From the NCBI RefSeq assembly GCF_007997155.1, contig NZ_VORT01000006.1, positions 169,300 through 233,299 of the forward strand: a stretch of 64,000 nt of DNA, in the 5' to 3' direction. Shown piece after piece: positions 44,642 to 53,352 of the stretch; the stretch's first letter is position 1, and each line of letters begins with the position of its first letter. Source of the stretch: Aequorivita antarctica (GTDB taxonomy: Bacteria; Bacteroidota; Bacteroidia; Flavobacteriales; Flavobacteriaceae). The notes beneath the pieces are model-generated. The model saw only the letters and a program-made list of their open reading frames with translations, searched no databases and was not told the DNA's origin. The position numbers were made by a program, and so were the translations under genes.

Positions 44642-44805
44642 ACCGCATTTACTGTAGCTATTGCCAAAGCATTAATGGAACACGCAGACCGATTACTTTC
44701 GGAAGATTTAAAAACTCAGAAAACAGATATTTTTTCAGCGAAATAGGACAAACGCTATTCAATCTTTTAGCAGTAAGATTTTTAATTAAATTACAACAAG
44801 TATAA
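44642..44805 (+). pseudogene. Decayed reading frame next to the CRISPR-Cas locus
   Basis: One frame reads TVAIAKALMEHADRLLSEDL followed by KTQKTDIF and stops at 44744. Shifting frame in the adjacent T-run continues FSEIGQTLFNLLAVRFLIKL to a stop at 44803. Codon choice looks like the neighbouring genes. An alternative single frame (ending in the same FSEIGQ segment) is also open from 44539 but has a less convincing composition. I do not recognise the family. It ends 10 nt before the duplicated ABC-F tail and is probably a leftover of a gene disrupted when the locus arrived. Confidence 0.35.
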
Positions 44806-44815
44806 AATTGCTACT

Positions 44816-44877
44816 ACGATTTCCTTCAGCGCAATAGAATTGAGAATTTAAAGGAGATAGATTTAAAGGTTAATTAA
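44816..44877 (+). pseudogene. Duplicated 3' end of the ABC-F gene
   Basis: About 60 nt match 36574-36632 with four or five substitutions. The reading frame DFLQRNRIENLKEIDLKV is preserved, with only synonymous changes (Leu, Ile and Leu codons), plus one extra Asn before the stop. It looks like the displaced original tail of the ABC-F gene, left on the far side of the CRISPR-Cas insertion. Confidence 0.85.
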
Positions 44878-44960
44878 AACCTGAAGCCTTTCTTATAAGC
44901 ATTTTGAAAAAATTACTGGATTTGATGTAATTTTATAGGAATGCATGCTACATTTCAACA

Positions 44961-45515
44961 ATGAAAGATTCGTTATTAGATGACTTGAAGGGCGAAAACA
45001 ATTTTGCTTTTGGAACACTCTATCAAAACCACTTTGATACGGTCAAATATTTCGTTTTAAAAAACAATGGCAGTACAGATGATGCAGATGATGTTTTTCA
45101 GGATACCATGCTTGTTTTGGTTGAAAAAATGCGGATGGATAATTTTGTATTAACGGCTTCCATAAAAACCTACATTGTAGCAATAAGTAAGAACATCTGG
45201 TTCAAGAAATTGAGAAATGCCGGCCGCGAAATAGCGTTCGAAAATATGCACGAAAGCAATTTTTACGAAGAAATCAATATAGATATCGAACGTGAAAAAA
45301 CTTATGCGGATAAAATGAAAGGTTATATGTTGAAGATTACTGACCATTGCAGTAGGTTAATCAACGATCTTTTTTACAAAGGCAAGGAGCTTGCCGAAAT
45401 ACAAACCCAATACGGTTATACCACTAGGCATAATGCTGTTAATCAGAAGCATAAGTGCATTAGCCAAATACGAAAAATCAAGGAGCAAGAAGAAAAGCAA
45501 AAAAATAATTTATAG
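44961..45515 (+). CDS. RNA polymerase sigma factor, ECF type
   Basis: 184 residues. Region 2 is visible as DDADDVFQDTMLVLVEKMR with SIKTYIVAISKNIWFKKLR. Region 4 is the helix-turn-helix GKELAEIQTQYGYTTRHNAV followed by NQKHKCISQIRKIK. The long spacing between them suits the Bacteroidota ECF sigma factors without a classical adjacent anti-sigma gene. It may drive the downstream genes (YceI to DUF4251), which have a stress-response character; no conserved target motif was identified. Confidence 0.88.
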   Translation: MKDSLLDDLKGENNFAFGTLYQNHFDTVKYFVLKNNGSTDDADDVFQDTMLVLVEKMRMDNFVLTASIKTYIVAISKNIWFKKLRNAGREIAFENMHESNFYEEINIDIEREKTYADKMKGYMLKITDHCSRLINDLFYKGKELAEIQTQYGYTTRHNAVNQKHKCISQIRKIKEQEEKQKNNL

Positions 45516-45576
45516 CAACGGGTGATATTTTGAAGTTATTGGTATTAATAAGTATAAACCAATAAAAACAAAACAG

Positions 45577-46179
45577 ATGATTTCAAAAATGAAAACCCTT
45601 TTATTCGCTTTTTTTGTGGCATTCCTTTTTTCTTTTACCGCACAAGCACAAGATTCCGGCACGTGGATGCTGGATAAAGACCACACTTCTGTCAATTTTT
45701 CAATCAATCACTTCTTTTCTGAGGTTAAAGGTAATTTTACCGATTTTGATGGCAGTTTTCAGCTAGATCCCCAAAACCCGGCTAGTGGAAAAATCAGTTT
45801 TACCGTTAAGGTAAAAAGTATTAATACTGAAAATGCAAAAAGAGATTCTCATTTACAATCTCCAGATTTTTTTGATGCTAAAACCTATCCAGAAATAACT
45901 TTTGTTTCAACAAAGCTGGAGCCGACTTCAAAAAATGAATTCCTTGCGCATGGAAATCTAACAATGCGGGGTGTGACCAAAAAAGTGTCTTTGCCTTTTA
46001 AAATCACAGGAGAAATGGAACACCCTATGATGAAAGATACTATGATTTTAGGATTGCTCCTTAACACTAGCTTAAATAGAACACATTATAATGTAGGCAC
46101 AGGTAGTTGGTCTACAACAATGGTTGTAGGCGATGAGGTACAAATTAATATCCCAATGGAATTAAATCAAAAAAAATAG
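45577..46179 (+). CDS. YceI-family periplasmic lipid-binding protein
   Basis: 200 residues with a signal peptide (to about residue 24, FTAQAQDS). A YceI beta-barrel follows: GTWMLDKDHTSVNFSINHFF, GNFTDFDGSFQLD and LTMRGVTKKVSLPFKI are typical. Family members bind long isoprenoid chains such as polyprenols or quinones in the periplasm. An ATG at 45592 is an alternative start with the same signal peptide. It is 6 nt upstream of the DUF6789-like gene and so co-transcribed with it. Confidence 0.9.
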   Translation: MISKMKTLLFAFFVAFLFSFTAQAQDSGTWMLDKDHTSVNFSINHFFSEVKGNFTDFDGSFQLDPQNPASGKISFTVKVKSINTENAKRDSHLQSPDFFDAKTYPEITFVSTKLEPTSKNEFLAHGNLTMRGVTKKVSLPFKITGEMEHPMMKDTMILGLLLNTSLNRTHYNVGTGSWSTTMVVGDEVQINIPMELNQKK

Positions 46180-46185
46180 AATACT

Positions 46186-46590
46186 ATGAAAGCTAATGTA
46201 AGTAAATCAATTGCAGCAGGTATTGTGGGTACAATAGTAATGTCGTTGGTAATTTTAATGGCTCCCTATATGGGGATGCCAAAAATGTCGCCTCCCGCAA
46301 TGGTAGCTGGAATGTTGGGAATGCCTTTGATAGTGGGCTGGATTATGCACTTTATGATAGGAATTGCATATGCCTTTGTTTATGTGTATCTTTTTGATCC
46401 TAAAGTAAAAATTGCAAATACATTATTGTCTGGGTTACTTTTTGGCTTTTTGGCATTTGTCTTTGCTAAAATTATGATGACAATTATGGGCATGGCGCCA
46501 GGCGAAGGGTCTATGGTAATGTTATTAATGGCAACATTAATTGGTCACCTTGTATTTGGACTGGGAGTGGCGTTTACAGCTCGAAAATAA
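46186..46590 (+). CDS. DUF6789-like small membrane protein
   Basis: 134 residues with four hydrophobic helices (about 8-27, 45-65, 78-100 and 110-130) and Met- and Gly-rich loops (APYMGMPKMSPPAMVAGMLG). I recall this pattern from the DUF6789 family; function is unknown. Methionine-rich helices can bind copper, but this is only a possibility. It follows the YceI gene directly. Confidence 0.75.
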   Translation: MKANVSKSIAAGIVGTIVMSLVILMAPYMGMPKMSPPAMVAGMLGMPLIVGWIMHFMIGIAYAFVYVYLFDPKVKIANTLLSGLLFGFLAFVFAKIMMTIMGMAPGEGSMVMLLMATLIGHLVFGLGVAFTARK

Positions 46591-46639
46591 TTAATTATAA
46601 CTACGAAACAAAATTGTCAAAAGTTCAGTTGATTCATAA

Positions 46640-46647
46640 TAACTTTG
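46640..46647 (+). promoter_or_regulatory. -7 promoter element of the flavodoxin-like gene
   Basis: TAACTTTG is an exact TAnnTTTG match 38 nt before the ATG. A TTG lies 23 nt upstream, slightly beyond the usual spacing. Confidence 0.5.
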
Positions 46648-46685
46648 AATGCTTTTGACAGTTTTGTTTTCAAAAACAACATATT

Positions 46686-47396
46686 ATGCAAAAACCAGAT
46701 TTTTCAAAACTAAAAGCACTTTATATTAACTGTACCTTAAAGCAATCTCCGCAAATGAGCCATACACAAGGATTGATGGACGTTTCGCAAAATATTCTGG
46801 AAGCCGAAGGGGTTTCTTTTGAAAACATTCGCCTTGTGGATCATCCCGTTGCCTACGGCGTATATCCAGATATGACAGAGCATGGCGCGAAAGAAGATGC
46901 ATGGCCAGAGATATGGAAAAAAGTGGACGCAGCAGATATTCTAATTGTAGGCACTCCAATTTGGTTGGGAGAAAAATCATCTGTTGCTACAAAATTAATT
47001 GAACGGCTTTACGCAATGAGTAGTTTGCAAAATGAAAAGGGGCAATATTATTTTTACGGAAAAGTGGGTGGTTGTATTATTACGGGTAATGAAGATGGTA
47101 TAAAACACTGTGCAATGGGTATTCTCTATGCTTTGCAGCATGTGGGCTACAGTATTCCGCCCCAAGCAGATTGTGGTTGGATTGGGGAAGCTGGTCCCGG
47201 ACCAAGTTATATGGACAAAGAAAGTGGTGCAAAGCACAATGATTTCACCAATAGGAATACTACCTTTATGACTTATAATTTGCTCCATTTAGCAAATATG
47301 ATGAAAGCGCAAGGTGGTTATCCCAAATACGGAAACTCCCGAAGAGATTGGGATGACGGTACGCATTGGAGTTTTGAAAATCCAGAATATCGCTAA
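46686..47396 (+). CDS. Flavodoxin-fold NAD(P)H-dependent oxidoreductase
   Basis: 236 residues. LKALYINCTLKQSPQMSHTQ is the FMN phosphate-binding start of the fold. ADILIVGTPIWLGEKSSVAT is the flavin-contact loop, and GKVGGCIITGNEDGIKH follows it. Cytoplasmic, no signal peptide. Relatives reduce quinones or nitro compounds with two electrons. It has its own -7 element and is followed 19 nt later by a DJ-1-like lipoprotein gene, possibly in the same transcript. Confidence 0.86.
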   Translation: MQKPDFSKLKALYINCTLKQSPQMSHTQGLMDVSQNILEAEGVSFENIRLVDHPVAYGVYPDMTEHGAKEDAWPEIWKKVDAADILIVGTPIWLGEKSSVATKLIERLYAMSSLQNEKGQYYFYGKVGGCIITGNEDGIKHCAMGILYALQHVGYSIPPQADCGWIGEAGPGPSYMDKESGAKHNDFTNRNTTFMTYNLLHLANMMKAQGGYPKYGNSRRDWDDGTHWSFENPEYR

Positions 47397-47415
47397 AACA
47401 CAAACCTTTATTACA

Positions 47416-48168
47416 ATGAAAAAACTAAACATTCTATTTATTGTTTTATCCCTATCGTTGATTGGCTGTAATTTCGGCACAGATAAGTCCACCAATCCAG
47501 AAAGCGGCCCAACAGATCCCGAAGTTGTGGCCGCAGCTGAACAACAATTATTAAAGCCAATAAACGACAGTTTGCCAATAATTGGCCTGTTGATGTACAA
47601 CGGCGTTTTGACTACAGAAGTTACCGCCACGGCCGATGTTTTTACAAAACATACTGAGGCTGGGAAGCAACTGTTTAATGTAATCACAATCGCTGAAACT
47701 TCGGATCCAATTGTAAGTGAGGAAGGTTTAAAAATAGTTCCGGATTACACTTTTGAAAACTGTCCAAAACTGGACGTGCTTTTTGTTCCCAGCGCTTATG
47801 ATATGTACACCCAAGTTCACAATCCAAAAATTGTAAGCTTTATAAAAGAGCAGAACAAAAACACAAAATATACCGTGAGCAATTGTGCCGGCGCTCATTT
47901 AATTGGCGAATCTGGAATTGCAGATGGCAAAAAAATTGTGACTTGGATTGGCGGGGGAGCAGAGCTTCAAAAGTTATATCCCAATCTGAAAGTGCAAAAT
48001 GATAGTGTTGTGAGATATATGGAAGACGGCAAGTTTATTTCTTCCAACGGAAATTTAATCAGCTATGTTTCCGCATTGAACGTATTGAAAAAGATGGCAG
48101 GGCAGGAGCAGGTTGATTTTGTGGAGTCGTATATCTATTTGAAACAATTGCAAGATTGGAAGCAATAA
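47416..48168 (+). CDS. DJ-1/PfpI-family lipoprotein
   Basis: 250 residues from the ATG at 47416; an in-frame upstream start at 47314 would overlap the previous gene by 83 nt and lacks a signal peptide, so it is rejected. Lipobox LIGC (Cys18) indicates a lipid anchor, unusual for this usually cytoplasmic family. The DJ-1/PfpI core has the nucleophile elbow VSNCAGAHLIGESG with the reactive Cys. It may act as a chaperone, glyoxalase or amidase in the periplasm; the specific role is unknown. Confidence 0.85.
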   Translation: MKKLNILFIVLSLSLIGCNFGTDKSTNPESGPTDPEVVAAAEQQLLKPINDSLPIIGLLMYNGVLTTEVTATADVFTKHTEAGKQLFNVITIAETSDPIVSEEGLKIVPDYTFENCPKLDVLFVPSAYDMYTQVHNPKIVSFIKEQNKNTKYTVSNCAGAHLIGESGIADGKKIVTWIGGGAELQKLYPNLKVQNDSVVRYMEDGKFISSNGNLISYVSALNVLKKMAGQEQVDFVESYIYLKQLQDWKQ

Positions 48169-48222
48169 AAAGTTGCAGTAGCCTGTCTTAGTTACTATTA
48201 CTTAAACACAAAAAGAAGGATT

Positions 48223-48714
48223 ATGAAAACATCTAACCTATTGTTTGCAGTGCTATTTTATTTTATTCTTGTAAGTGCATTAGCGCAAGAAAAGGATATA
48301 AAAGCAAGCACATCCCAAGAAACAGAAAATACTAGCAACATTGAAAACTTGTTGAATTCCAAAACCTTTGAGTTTGTTGCCAACACAGCATTTCCCATAA
48401 GTGGAACCCCAAAAAATTTAGTGGGAAGTGGTTATTCCGTAACCTTTTCCCCAGAGAAAATTGTCAGTAACCTCCCTTTTTACGGAAGAGCTTATGGTGG
48501 AATGGCTTTGGGTCGTGACAAAGGGATGCGTTTTCAAGGAAAACCTAAAAACTTTACTATTGAAAAAAATAAGGAATACAAAGTAAACACTACTGTAAAT
48601 GATGAAGGGAATACGTATTTAATAGCATTGTCAGTAAATGATTCAGGGTATGCTTCACTTACTATAAGCAGTAATGACCGTGGTACTATCAGTTATCAAG
48701 GAGAAGTTAAGTAG
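48223..48714 (+). CDS. DUF4251 exported protein
   Basis: 163 residues with a signal peptide (to about residue 21, VSALAQEKD). The mature domain has FEFVANTAFPISGTPKNL, YSVTFSPEKIVSNLPFYGRA and a C-terminal GYASLTISSNDRGTISYQGE, the DUF4251 pattern of Bacteroidota. The function of the family is unknown. A fragment of a second DUF4251 gene lies at 51860-51988, on the other side of the T9SS gene. Confidence 0.85.
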   Translation: MKTSNLLFAVLFYFILVSALAQEKDIKASTSQETENTSNIENLLNSKTFEFVANTAFPISGTPKNLVGSGYSVTFSPEKIVSNLPFYGRAYGGMALGRDKGMRFQGKPKNFTIEKNKEYKVNTTVNDEGNTYLIALSVNDSGYASLTISSNDRGTISYQGEVK

Positions 48715-48762
48715 TTAATCGCAATAGGTGGTTTTAGTTTTGATTTGACCCCCAACATTAAT

Positions 48763-48931
48763 CCAGAGTAATACTCAACCCGATTGGGTTGAAGGTTCAA
48801 TACTTTGCATACAATTTCAAGAAACAACCGAAGTAATATATCATACCAAAGAAAATTTTACCTTTAAGGAAGATTAGGTAACTCTTGTTGAAAATAAATG
48901 GAACTTATATCGCTTATTGTCAATCTTTTAA
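48763..48931 (+). pseudogene. Possible decayed gene end
   Basis: One frame reads QPDWVEGSILCIQFQETTEV and IYHTKENFTFKED, then TAG (48875), then VTLVENKWNLYRLLSIF and a stop at 48929. The composition is coding-like on both sides of the single stop, suggesting a nonsense-mutated remnant of a small secreted or cytoplasmic protein. The family is not recognised. Confidence 0.35.
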
Positions 48932-49005
48932 ATACGTTAAAAACAAAATAATTATAAAAGATAACCCTCAATAGGATAAGATAATTTTTATTATCTTTAC
49001 GGCCT

Positions 49006-49047
49006 ATCCCCATTACACCCTTTTTTAAAAAAGGGTGTAATGGGGAT
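49006..49047. terminator. Perfect 42-bp palindrome, terminator-like
   Basis: ATCCCCATTACACCCTTTTT and its exact complement are joined without any spacer, giving a 21-bp stem. A T-run (TTTTT) follows on the plus strand, so it can stop plus-strand transcription. It lies about 290 nt after the DUF4251 stop codon and 90 nt before the PIG-L gene. Confidence 0.7.
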
Positions 49048-49135
49048 TTTTATTAGACCCTAAGAACGCTAATCAAATAAATTTTTAATTTTTTCAATAT
49101 GAAAAATTTTAAACTGGAAATAAAATTAATTGATC

Positions 49136-51859
49136 ATGAAAACTAAAAGCAAATTTGTATTTATAATTGGACTGATTGTCTTTTTCGGTTTCTCAAATTT
49201 AACAGCACAAACTACTAGTGTATATGTGATTGCCCATCCCGATGATTGGCAACTATTCATGAACCCAAATGCATACCACAGTGTTAAAGGTGCCAACGAA
49301 AAAGTTATTTTCCTGCATGTAACTGCTGGAGATGGTGGTGGAGGTTCAAGCAGTAGTTATTATCTGGCAAGGGAAGAGGGAAGTTTAAGAGCCATACGGT
49401 TTATGTCCAATACCTTTACCAATGTAGGTGCTCTTGGCAATAACATGAACCAAACCACTGTAACGGTAAACGGGCACCAGCTTTTAAAATTTTCATACCG
49501 AAATGCAGTAGCCTATTTTTTAAGATTACCTGATGGAGATTACAGTGGAAATGGTTATCCTTTGAATAACAATAAAAGCTTGCAAAAATTATATAATGGT
49601 TCCATAGCAAGCATTTCGGCAATTGATGGAACCGCTACATATAGTTCTTTAGCCAATTTGGAGGCCACACTTCAAGCAATAGTTACTTCTGAAATGATTC
49701 CCTCCTCCAATGTTACATTCAACGTGGCGGATGATGATTTGGGTATAAACCCAGACGACCATTCTGACCATATTTATGCTTCGCTAATTATGCAAGATGT
49801 TGCCAACAATATTGGAGGAGTTGCTTTAAATTTATATACAGAGTATTTCACTGCTTCCAAAGCTCAAAATGTATTTAACGATGATTATTTGGTGAGTGCT
49901 GGTACTTGGGCAGCAACAGCTTCTGGTCTTTCTGACAGCTCCTATTATAGTTCTTGGGATAATACTCACAATGTTTGGTTAGGGAAACAATATTTCAGAA
50001 CAGTTCCCGCAAATAACAACCCTGTCGCTACGGTGGTTGCTCTTGATGCTAGTGCAGGAGAGAATCCATTGGATTTGGGTACCTTTTCTGTAAATTTAAA
50101 TTCGGTAAATACTGGCAGTCCGATTACAATAAATTATACAATAAGTGGGTCTGCAACACCTGGATCTGATTATACTTCACTTTCGGGAACGGTGACTATA
50201 CCCAATGGGCAGCAAAGCGAAACTATTACGGTTACTCCAACTGACGACACGGAGGTGGAACCATCTGAAACCGTCATCATCACATTGTCGGAGGGTACTG
50301 GTTATAATATAATTGCCCCTGTAACTGCAACGGTTAACATTTCCAGTGACGATGTTATTCCTCCTGGAACAAACCTTGCGCTTTTAAAACCAACAACAGT
50401 ATCTAACGGAGCTTCTACAAAGGATAGGGCTGTTGATGGCATCTATAACAGAAACAACTATTGGCAGGGGATTCCATATCCACAATGGTGGCAAGTGGAT
50501 CTTGGAAACAATTTTGACATTAGCAAAATAGTATTGACAACATATTATGGCAATAATCGCTATTATCAATATGACATCCAGGCCTCTACAGATGGAAGCA
50601 ATTGGACAACTGTAGTTGATTTTAACGCAAATACGACCCCTGCGACGAGTCAAGGAAATACTTTCAACCTCAGTAATCCGAAAGCCCGTTATTTAAGGGT
50701 AAATATGAATTATAATTCAGCGAACCAAGGGGTTCATATCATGGAATTTGAAGCTTATGGAACCATGTCGGGTAATAATCCTCAAGTAATAATAAATGCA
50801 ACAGATGCATCTGCTGCCGAGAATCCGTTGGATAGCGGAACCTTTACGGTAAGCCTCGGTGCAATAAATAACAACGGTCCACTTACGGTTAATTACACCG
50901 TTGGAGGCACAGCTACTCCAGGTTCCGATTATACCGCACTTTCGGGGTCGATAACTATCCCCAATGGGCAGCAGAGTGGGAGCTTAACAATAATCCCTAT
51001 TGATGATACAGAGATAGAACCGTTAGAAACGGTAGTGCTTACACTTTCCTCGGGTACTGGTTATACGGTGGGTTCACCTTCGAATGCCACAGTAAATATT
51101 ATAAGTAACGACAATCCACCGCCTGTTGGAAATATTGCTTTAAACAAAACAACAACCTCATCCAGTGGTACCGAAAGACCGAGTTCAAAAGCGGTTGATG
51201 GTATCTATACAATAGATAATTGGTGGGGAGCCAGTCCTTTCTCTCAGTGGTGGAGTGTAGATTTGGGAGCTGAATACGATCTTAGCAAATTAGTGGTTTT
51301 TACGTATTATGATGGTGTAAGATATTATCAATACGATATTCAAGGTTCAGTGAATGGGACAAATTGGACAACTTTGGCCGATTACAATGCAAACACAACT
51401 CCGGCAACTAGCCAAGGGAATACCTTTAATCTTAGCAACCCTACAGCACGCTATATACGGATAAATATGAATTATAATTCATTCAACGTTGGAGTGCATA
51501 TCATTGAATTTGAAGCCTATGGTGCGCTGACCGGAAGTTTTGGAAGAAACTTTCCCGATCAAACAAGTTCATCAGAAAAAATATCAAATGAAAACTCGGA
51601 AAAGTATTCTTTATCGGTTTATCCCAATCCAAGCAAGTATGGAAATCCCATAAAAGTAGGCCTTCAGCTACCAAAAGATCAGCGCGCTTCAGTAGAAATC
51701 TTTGATGTCAATGGAAAAAAAATCGCAAACAAAGACTTCGACCTTAAAAAAGGGTTTAACGAAGTTGAAATACCTACTAACTATTTTTCAGTGGGAATGC
51801 TCATTGTTAAAGTGGATATTCAAGGCGAGATAATAACCAAAAAGATTTTCCTCGAATAA
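49136..51859 (+). CDS. Secreted PIG-L deacetylase-like protein with Calx-beta and discoidin domains, T9SS
   Basis: 907 residues from the ATG at 49136; a TTG at 49130 is less likely. A signal peptide (to about 24) is followed by a PIG-L/LmbE-type deacetylase domain (about 25-285) with the metal motif YVIAHPDDWQ and NPDDHSDHIYASLIM. Next are a Calx-beta repeat (about 300-410), an F5/8 type C carbohydrate-binding domain (about 415-545, WWQVDLGNNFDISKIV), a second Calx-beta and a second F5/8 C domain (WWSVDLGAEYDLSKLV). A T9SS sorting domain (YSLSVYPNPSKYGNPIKVGL) ends the protein. It may deacetylate N-acetylated sugars on a surface polysaccharide; substrate unknown. Confidence 0.9.
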   Translation: MKTKSKFVFIIGLIVFFGFSNLTAQTTSVYVIAHPDDWQLFMNPNAYHSVKGANEKVIFLHVTAGDGGGGSSSSYYLAREEGSLRAIRFMSNTFTNVGALGNNMNQTTVTVNGHQLLKFSYRNAVAYFLRLPDGDYSGNGYPLNNNKSLQKLYNGSIASISAIDGTATYSSLANLEATLQAIVTSEMIPSSNVTFNVADDDLGINPDDHSDHIYASLIMQDVANNIGGVALNLYTEYFTASKAQNVFNDDYLVSAGTWAATASGLSDSSYYSSWDNTHNVWLGKQYFRTVPANNNPVATVVALDASAGENPLDLGTFSVNLNSVNTGSPITINYTISGSATPGSDYTSLSGTVTIPNGQQSETITVTPTDDTEVEPSETVIITLSEGTGYNIIAPVTATVNISSDDVIPPGTNLALLKPTTVSNGASTKDRAVDGIYNRNNYWQGIPYPQWWQVDLGNNFDISKIVLTTYYGNNRYYQYDIQASTDGSNWTTVVDFNANTTPATSQGNTFNLSNPKARYLRVNMNYNSANQGVHIMEFEAYGTMSGNNPQVIINATDASAAENPLDSGTFTVSLGAINNNGPLTVNYTVGGTATPGSDYTALSGSITIPNGQQSGSLTIIPIDDTEIEPLETVVLTLSSGTGYTVGSPSNATVNIISNDNPPPVGNIALNKTTTSSSGTERPSSKAVDGIYTIDNWWGASPFSQWWSVDLGAEYDLSKLVVFTYYDGVRYYQYDIQGSVNGTNWTTLADYNANTTPATSQGNTFNLSNPTARYIRINMNYNSFNVGVHIIEFEAYGALTGSFGRNFPDQTSSSEKISNENSEKYSLSVYPNPSKYGNPIKVGLQLPKDQRASVEIFDVNGKKIANKDFDLKKGFNEVEIPTNYFSVGMLIVKVDIQGEIITKKIFLE

Positions 51860-51988
51860 GTTGAAGTTGGTGCTTTTTCTATTTCAATACCCGCTGGCAA
51901 TTCAGGTTATGTAATGCTTGTAATAAGAAGTAATAATCACGGGAATATTTTTTATACGGGGAAGGTTTTCGCAGTACTGAATAATTAA
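51860..51988 (+). pseudogene. DUF4251 gene remnant
   Basis: Directly after the T9SS gene stop, an open frame of 42 codons reads VEVGAFSISIPAGNSGYVML then VIRSNNHGNIFYTGKVFAVLNN. NSGYVMLVIRSNNHGNIFYTGKV aligns with the C-terminus of the DUF4251 protein at 48223-48714 (DSGYASLTISSNDRGTISYQ). No start codon or N-terminal part is present. This is the 3' end of a second DUF4251 gene whose 5' part has been lost. Confidence 0.8.
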
Positions 51989-52050
51989 CCGGAAGTAAGG
52001 CAGAATAAAGGATTATCGAGCAATTCTAAACTGCTCGATGCCTCAACTTT

Positions 52051-52434
52051 TTAAAGCACCAATTCCCCAAAAAGCCTTTCCAGAGTAGCATCCAAATCAT
52101 TGCTAAACCCATTGTGCGGGCGTGAGGTTTGAAGCGAAGAACTGCGTTGTGCTGTAAGCCATCGAAACCTATCAGGGAATTCCCATTGTGCCACAGGGCC
52201 TCCTTCCTTTGATCCTGAGCAGATTTTTTCGAAAGCGTTGAGGTTCTTCTCAAAATCCTCTACTTCCAGTTCACAGGAAAAAAGTTTTAGTTTTTCGGTG
52301 TCAATGCGATATTTACAATTTAGGTATTTGGCACCTTTACTGAAAAGAATGATACCCACATTCAGGAATTCCTCGCGTTCTACACGGGGCACCAAACGTA
52401 TTACCGCATATTCATACAAGTGTTTCCCGGGCAT
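52051..52434 (-). CDS. DUF3037 protein
   Basis: 127 residues. YEYAVIRLVPRVEREEFLNVGIILFS is the hallmark N-terminus of DUF3037. The end (RPHNGFSNDLDATLERLFGELVL) is also typical. Function is unknown. It overlaps the 3' end of the HipA-like kinase gene by 23 nt and is translated after it, a pairing I recall as common. The two probably act together. Confidence 0.9.
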   Translation of the reverse strand: MPGKHLYEYAVIRLVPRVEREEFLNVGIILFSKGAKYLNCKYRIDTEKLKLFSCELEVEDFEKNLNAFEKICSGSKEGGPVAQWEFPDRFRWLTAQRSSSLQTSRPHNGFSNDLDATLERLFGELVL

Positions 52435-53209
52435 CCTGAATTTGTTTTACAAAGTTGTTAGCATTGTTTCTTCTAAGTACTAAAAACTGATAGTACACTT
52501 CTCTAATTTCTGCGGCATTCATTTCTGCGCCTTCCCAATTTAACCAATCTAAAGGGATGAGGTTTGTTATTTCCTGTAGTTTTTCATCGGGAAGCAGTGC
52601 TATCATTTCACTATGTATTTCTTCGACCGTGGTAGCCTGAGACAAAAGAACGTGATCTTTTATATAAGGAAACGGACTTACAGCTGCTTTTTCCCAGTCG
52701 CCCCAAGCATGTTGAAAATAAAAAGTAGCACCGTGATCAATCAGCCAAAGTTCCTTATGCCAAATGAGCATATTGGTGTTTTTTACCGTTCGGTCTATAT
52801 TGGTTATAAAGGCATCTAGCCACACAATTTTAGAAGCCAAATTTTCATCCACAGTTATTACGACGGGATCAAAGGTTAAGGCGCCCGAGAGAAAGTGCAA
52901 AGCCAAGTTGAGTCCTTGGCTGCCCTTTAATAAATCTTGAATTTCCTCGTCGCCTTCGCTGCGTCCAAAGGCTTCATCGAGCTTAGCGAAAACTAGCTCG
53001 GGTACTCTCAGGCCTAATGTTCGAGCAATTTCACCGCCCAACAATTCTGCAATCAAGGCTTTTACACCATGGCCTGCGCCGCGAAATTTTAGCACGTATT
53101 TAAAATCGTCGTCCGCTTCGGCCAAAGCAGGTAAAGAACCTCCTTCTCTTAGCGGAGTTATATAACGCGTAACGTTTACGGTGCGGAGTTCTATTTTGTT
53201 AGTTGCCAT
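52412..53209 (-). CDS. HipA-like kinase
   Basis: 265 residues from ATG 53209 (an ATG at 53218 adds three residues). The ATP-binding lysine is in YVLKFRGAGHG. The catalytic loop reads ITNIDRTVKNTNMLI, and the metal-binding motif is LIDHGATF. The protein lacks the HipA N-terminal subdomain-1, and no HipB antitoxin gene is adjacent. Full HipA proteins phosphorylate glutamyl-tRNA synthetase and cause persistence; the target of this short form with a DUF3037 partner is unknown. Confidence 0.85.
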   Translation of the reverse strand: MATNKIELRTVNVTRYITPLREGGSLPALAEADDDFKYVLKFRGAGHGVKALIAELLGGEIARTLGLRVPELVFAKLDEAFGRSEGDEEIQDLLKGSQGLNLALHFLSGALTFDPVVITVDENLASKIVWLDAFITNIDRTVKNTNMLIWHKELWLIDHGATFYFQHAWGDWEKAAVSPFPYIKDHVLLSQATTVEEIHSEMIALLPDEKLQEITNLIPLDWLNWEGAEMNAAEIREVYYQFLVLRRNNANNFVKQIQDARETLV

Positions 53210-53352
53210 TGCTTGCAAAATTAGGGTTATTTGTGAATATGGAACTAGAATTCTGTGGAGATGTTTTTGTTCGTGCTAAAAATAGATTCCAGTTATTTTT
53301 GAAAGTTTAAATTCGTATTTTGCTAAAATGTGAAACATTAAACCGAAAGTTA

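Larger units (their letters stand above)
44581..44960. other. 380-nt gap between tracrRNA and the sigma-factor gene
   Basis: It contains the decayed frame at 44642-44805, the duplicated ABC-F gene tail at 44816-44877 and about 80 nt that should hold the sigma-factor promoter. Nothing else was recognised. Confidence 0.6.
48715..49135. other. 421-nt gap upstream of the PIG-L gene
   Basis: It contains a possible decayed reading frame (48763-48931) and a perfect 42-bp palindrome (49006-49047), followed by about 90 nt that should hold the promoter of the PIG-L gene. Confidence 0.6.

Noticed and set aside
47314..47415. Longer N-terminus for the DJ-1-like lipoprotein
   Set aside because: It overlaps the flavodoxin-like gene and would bury the signal peptide and lipobox.
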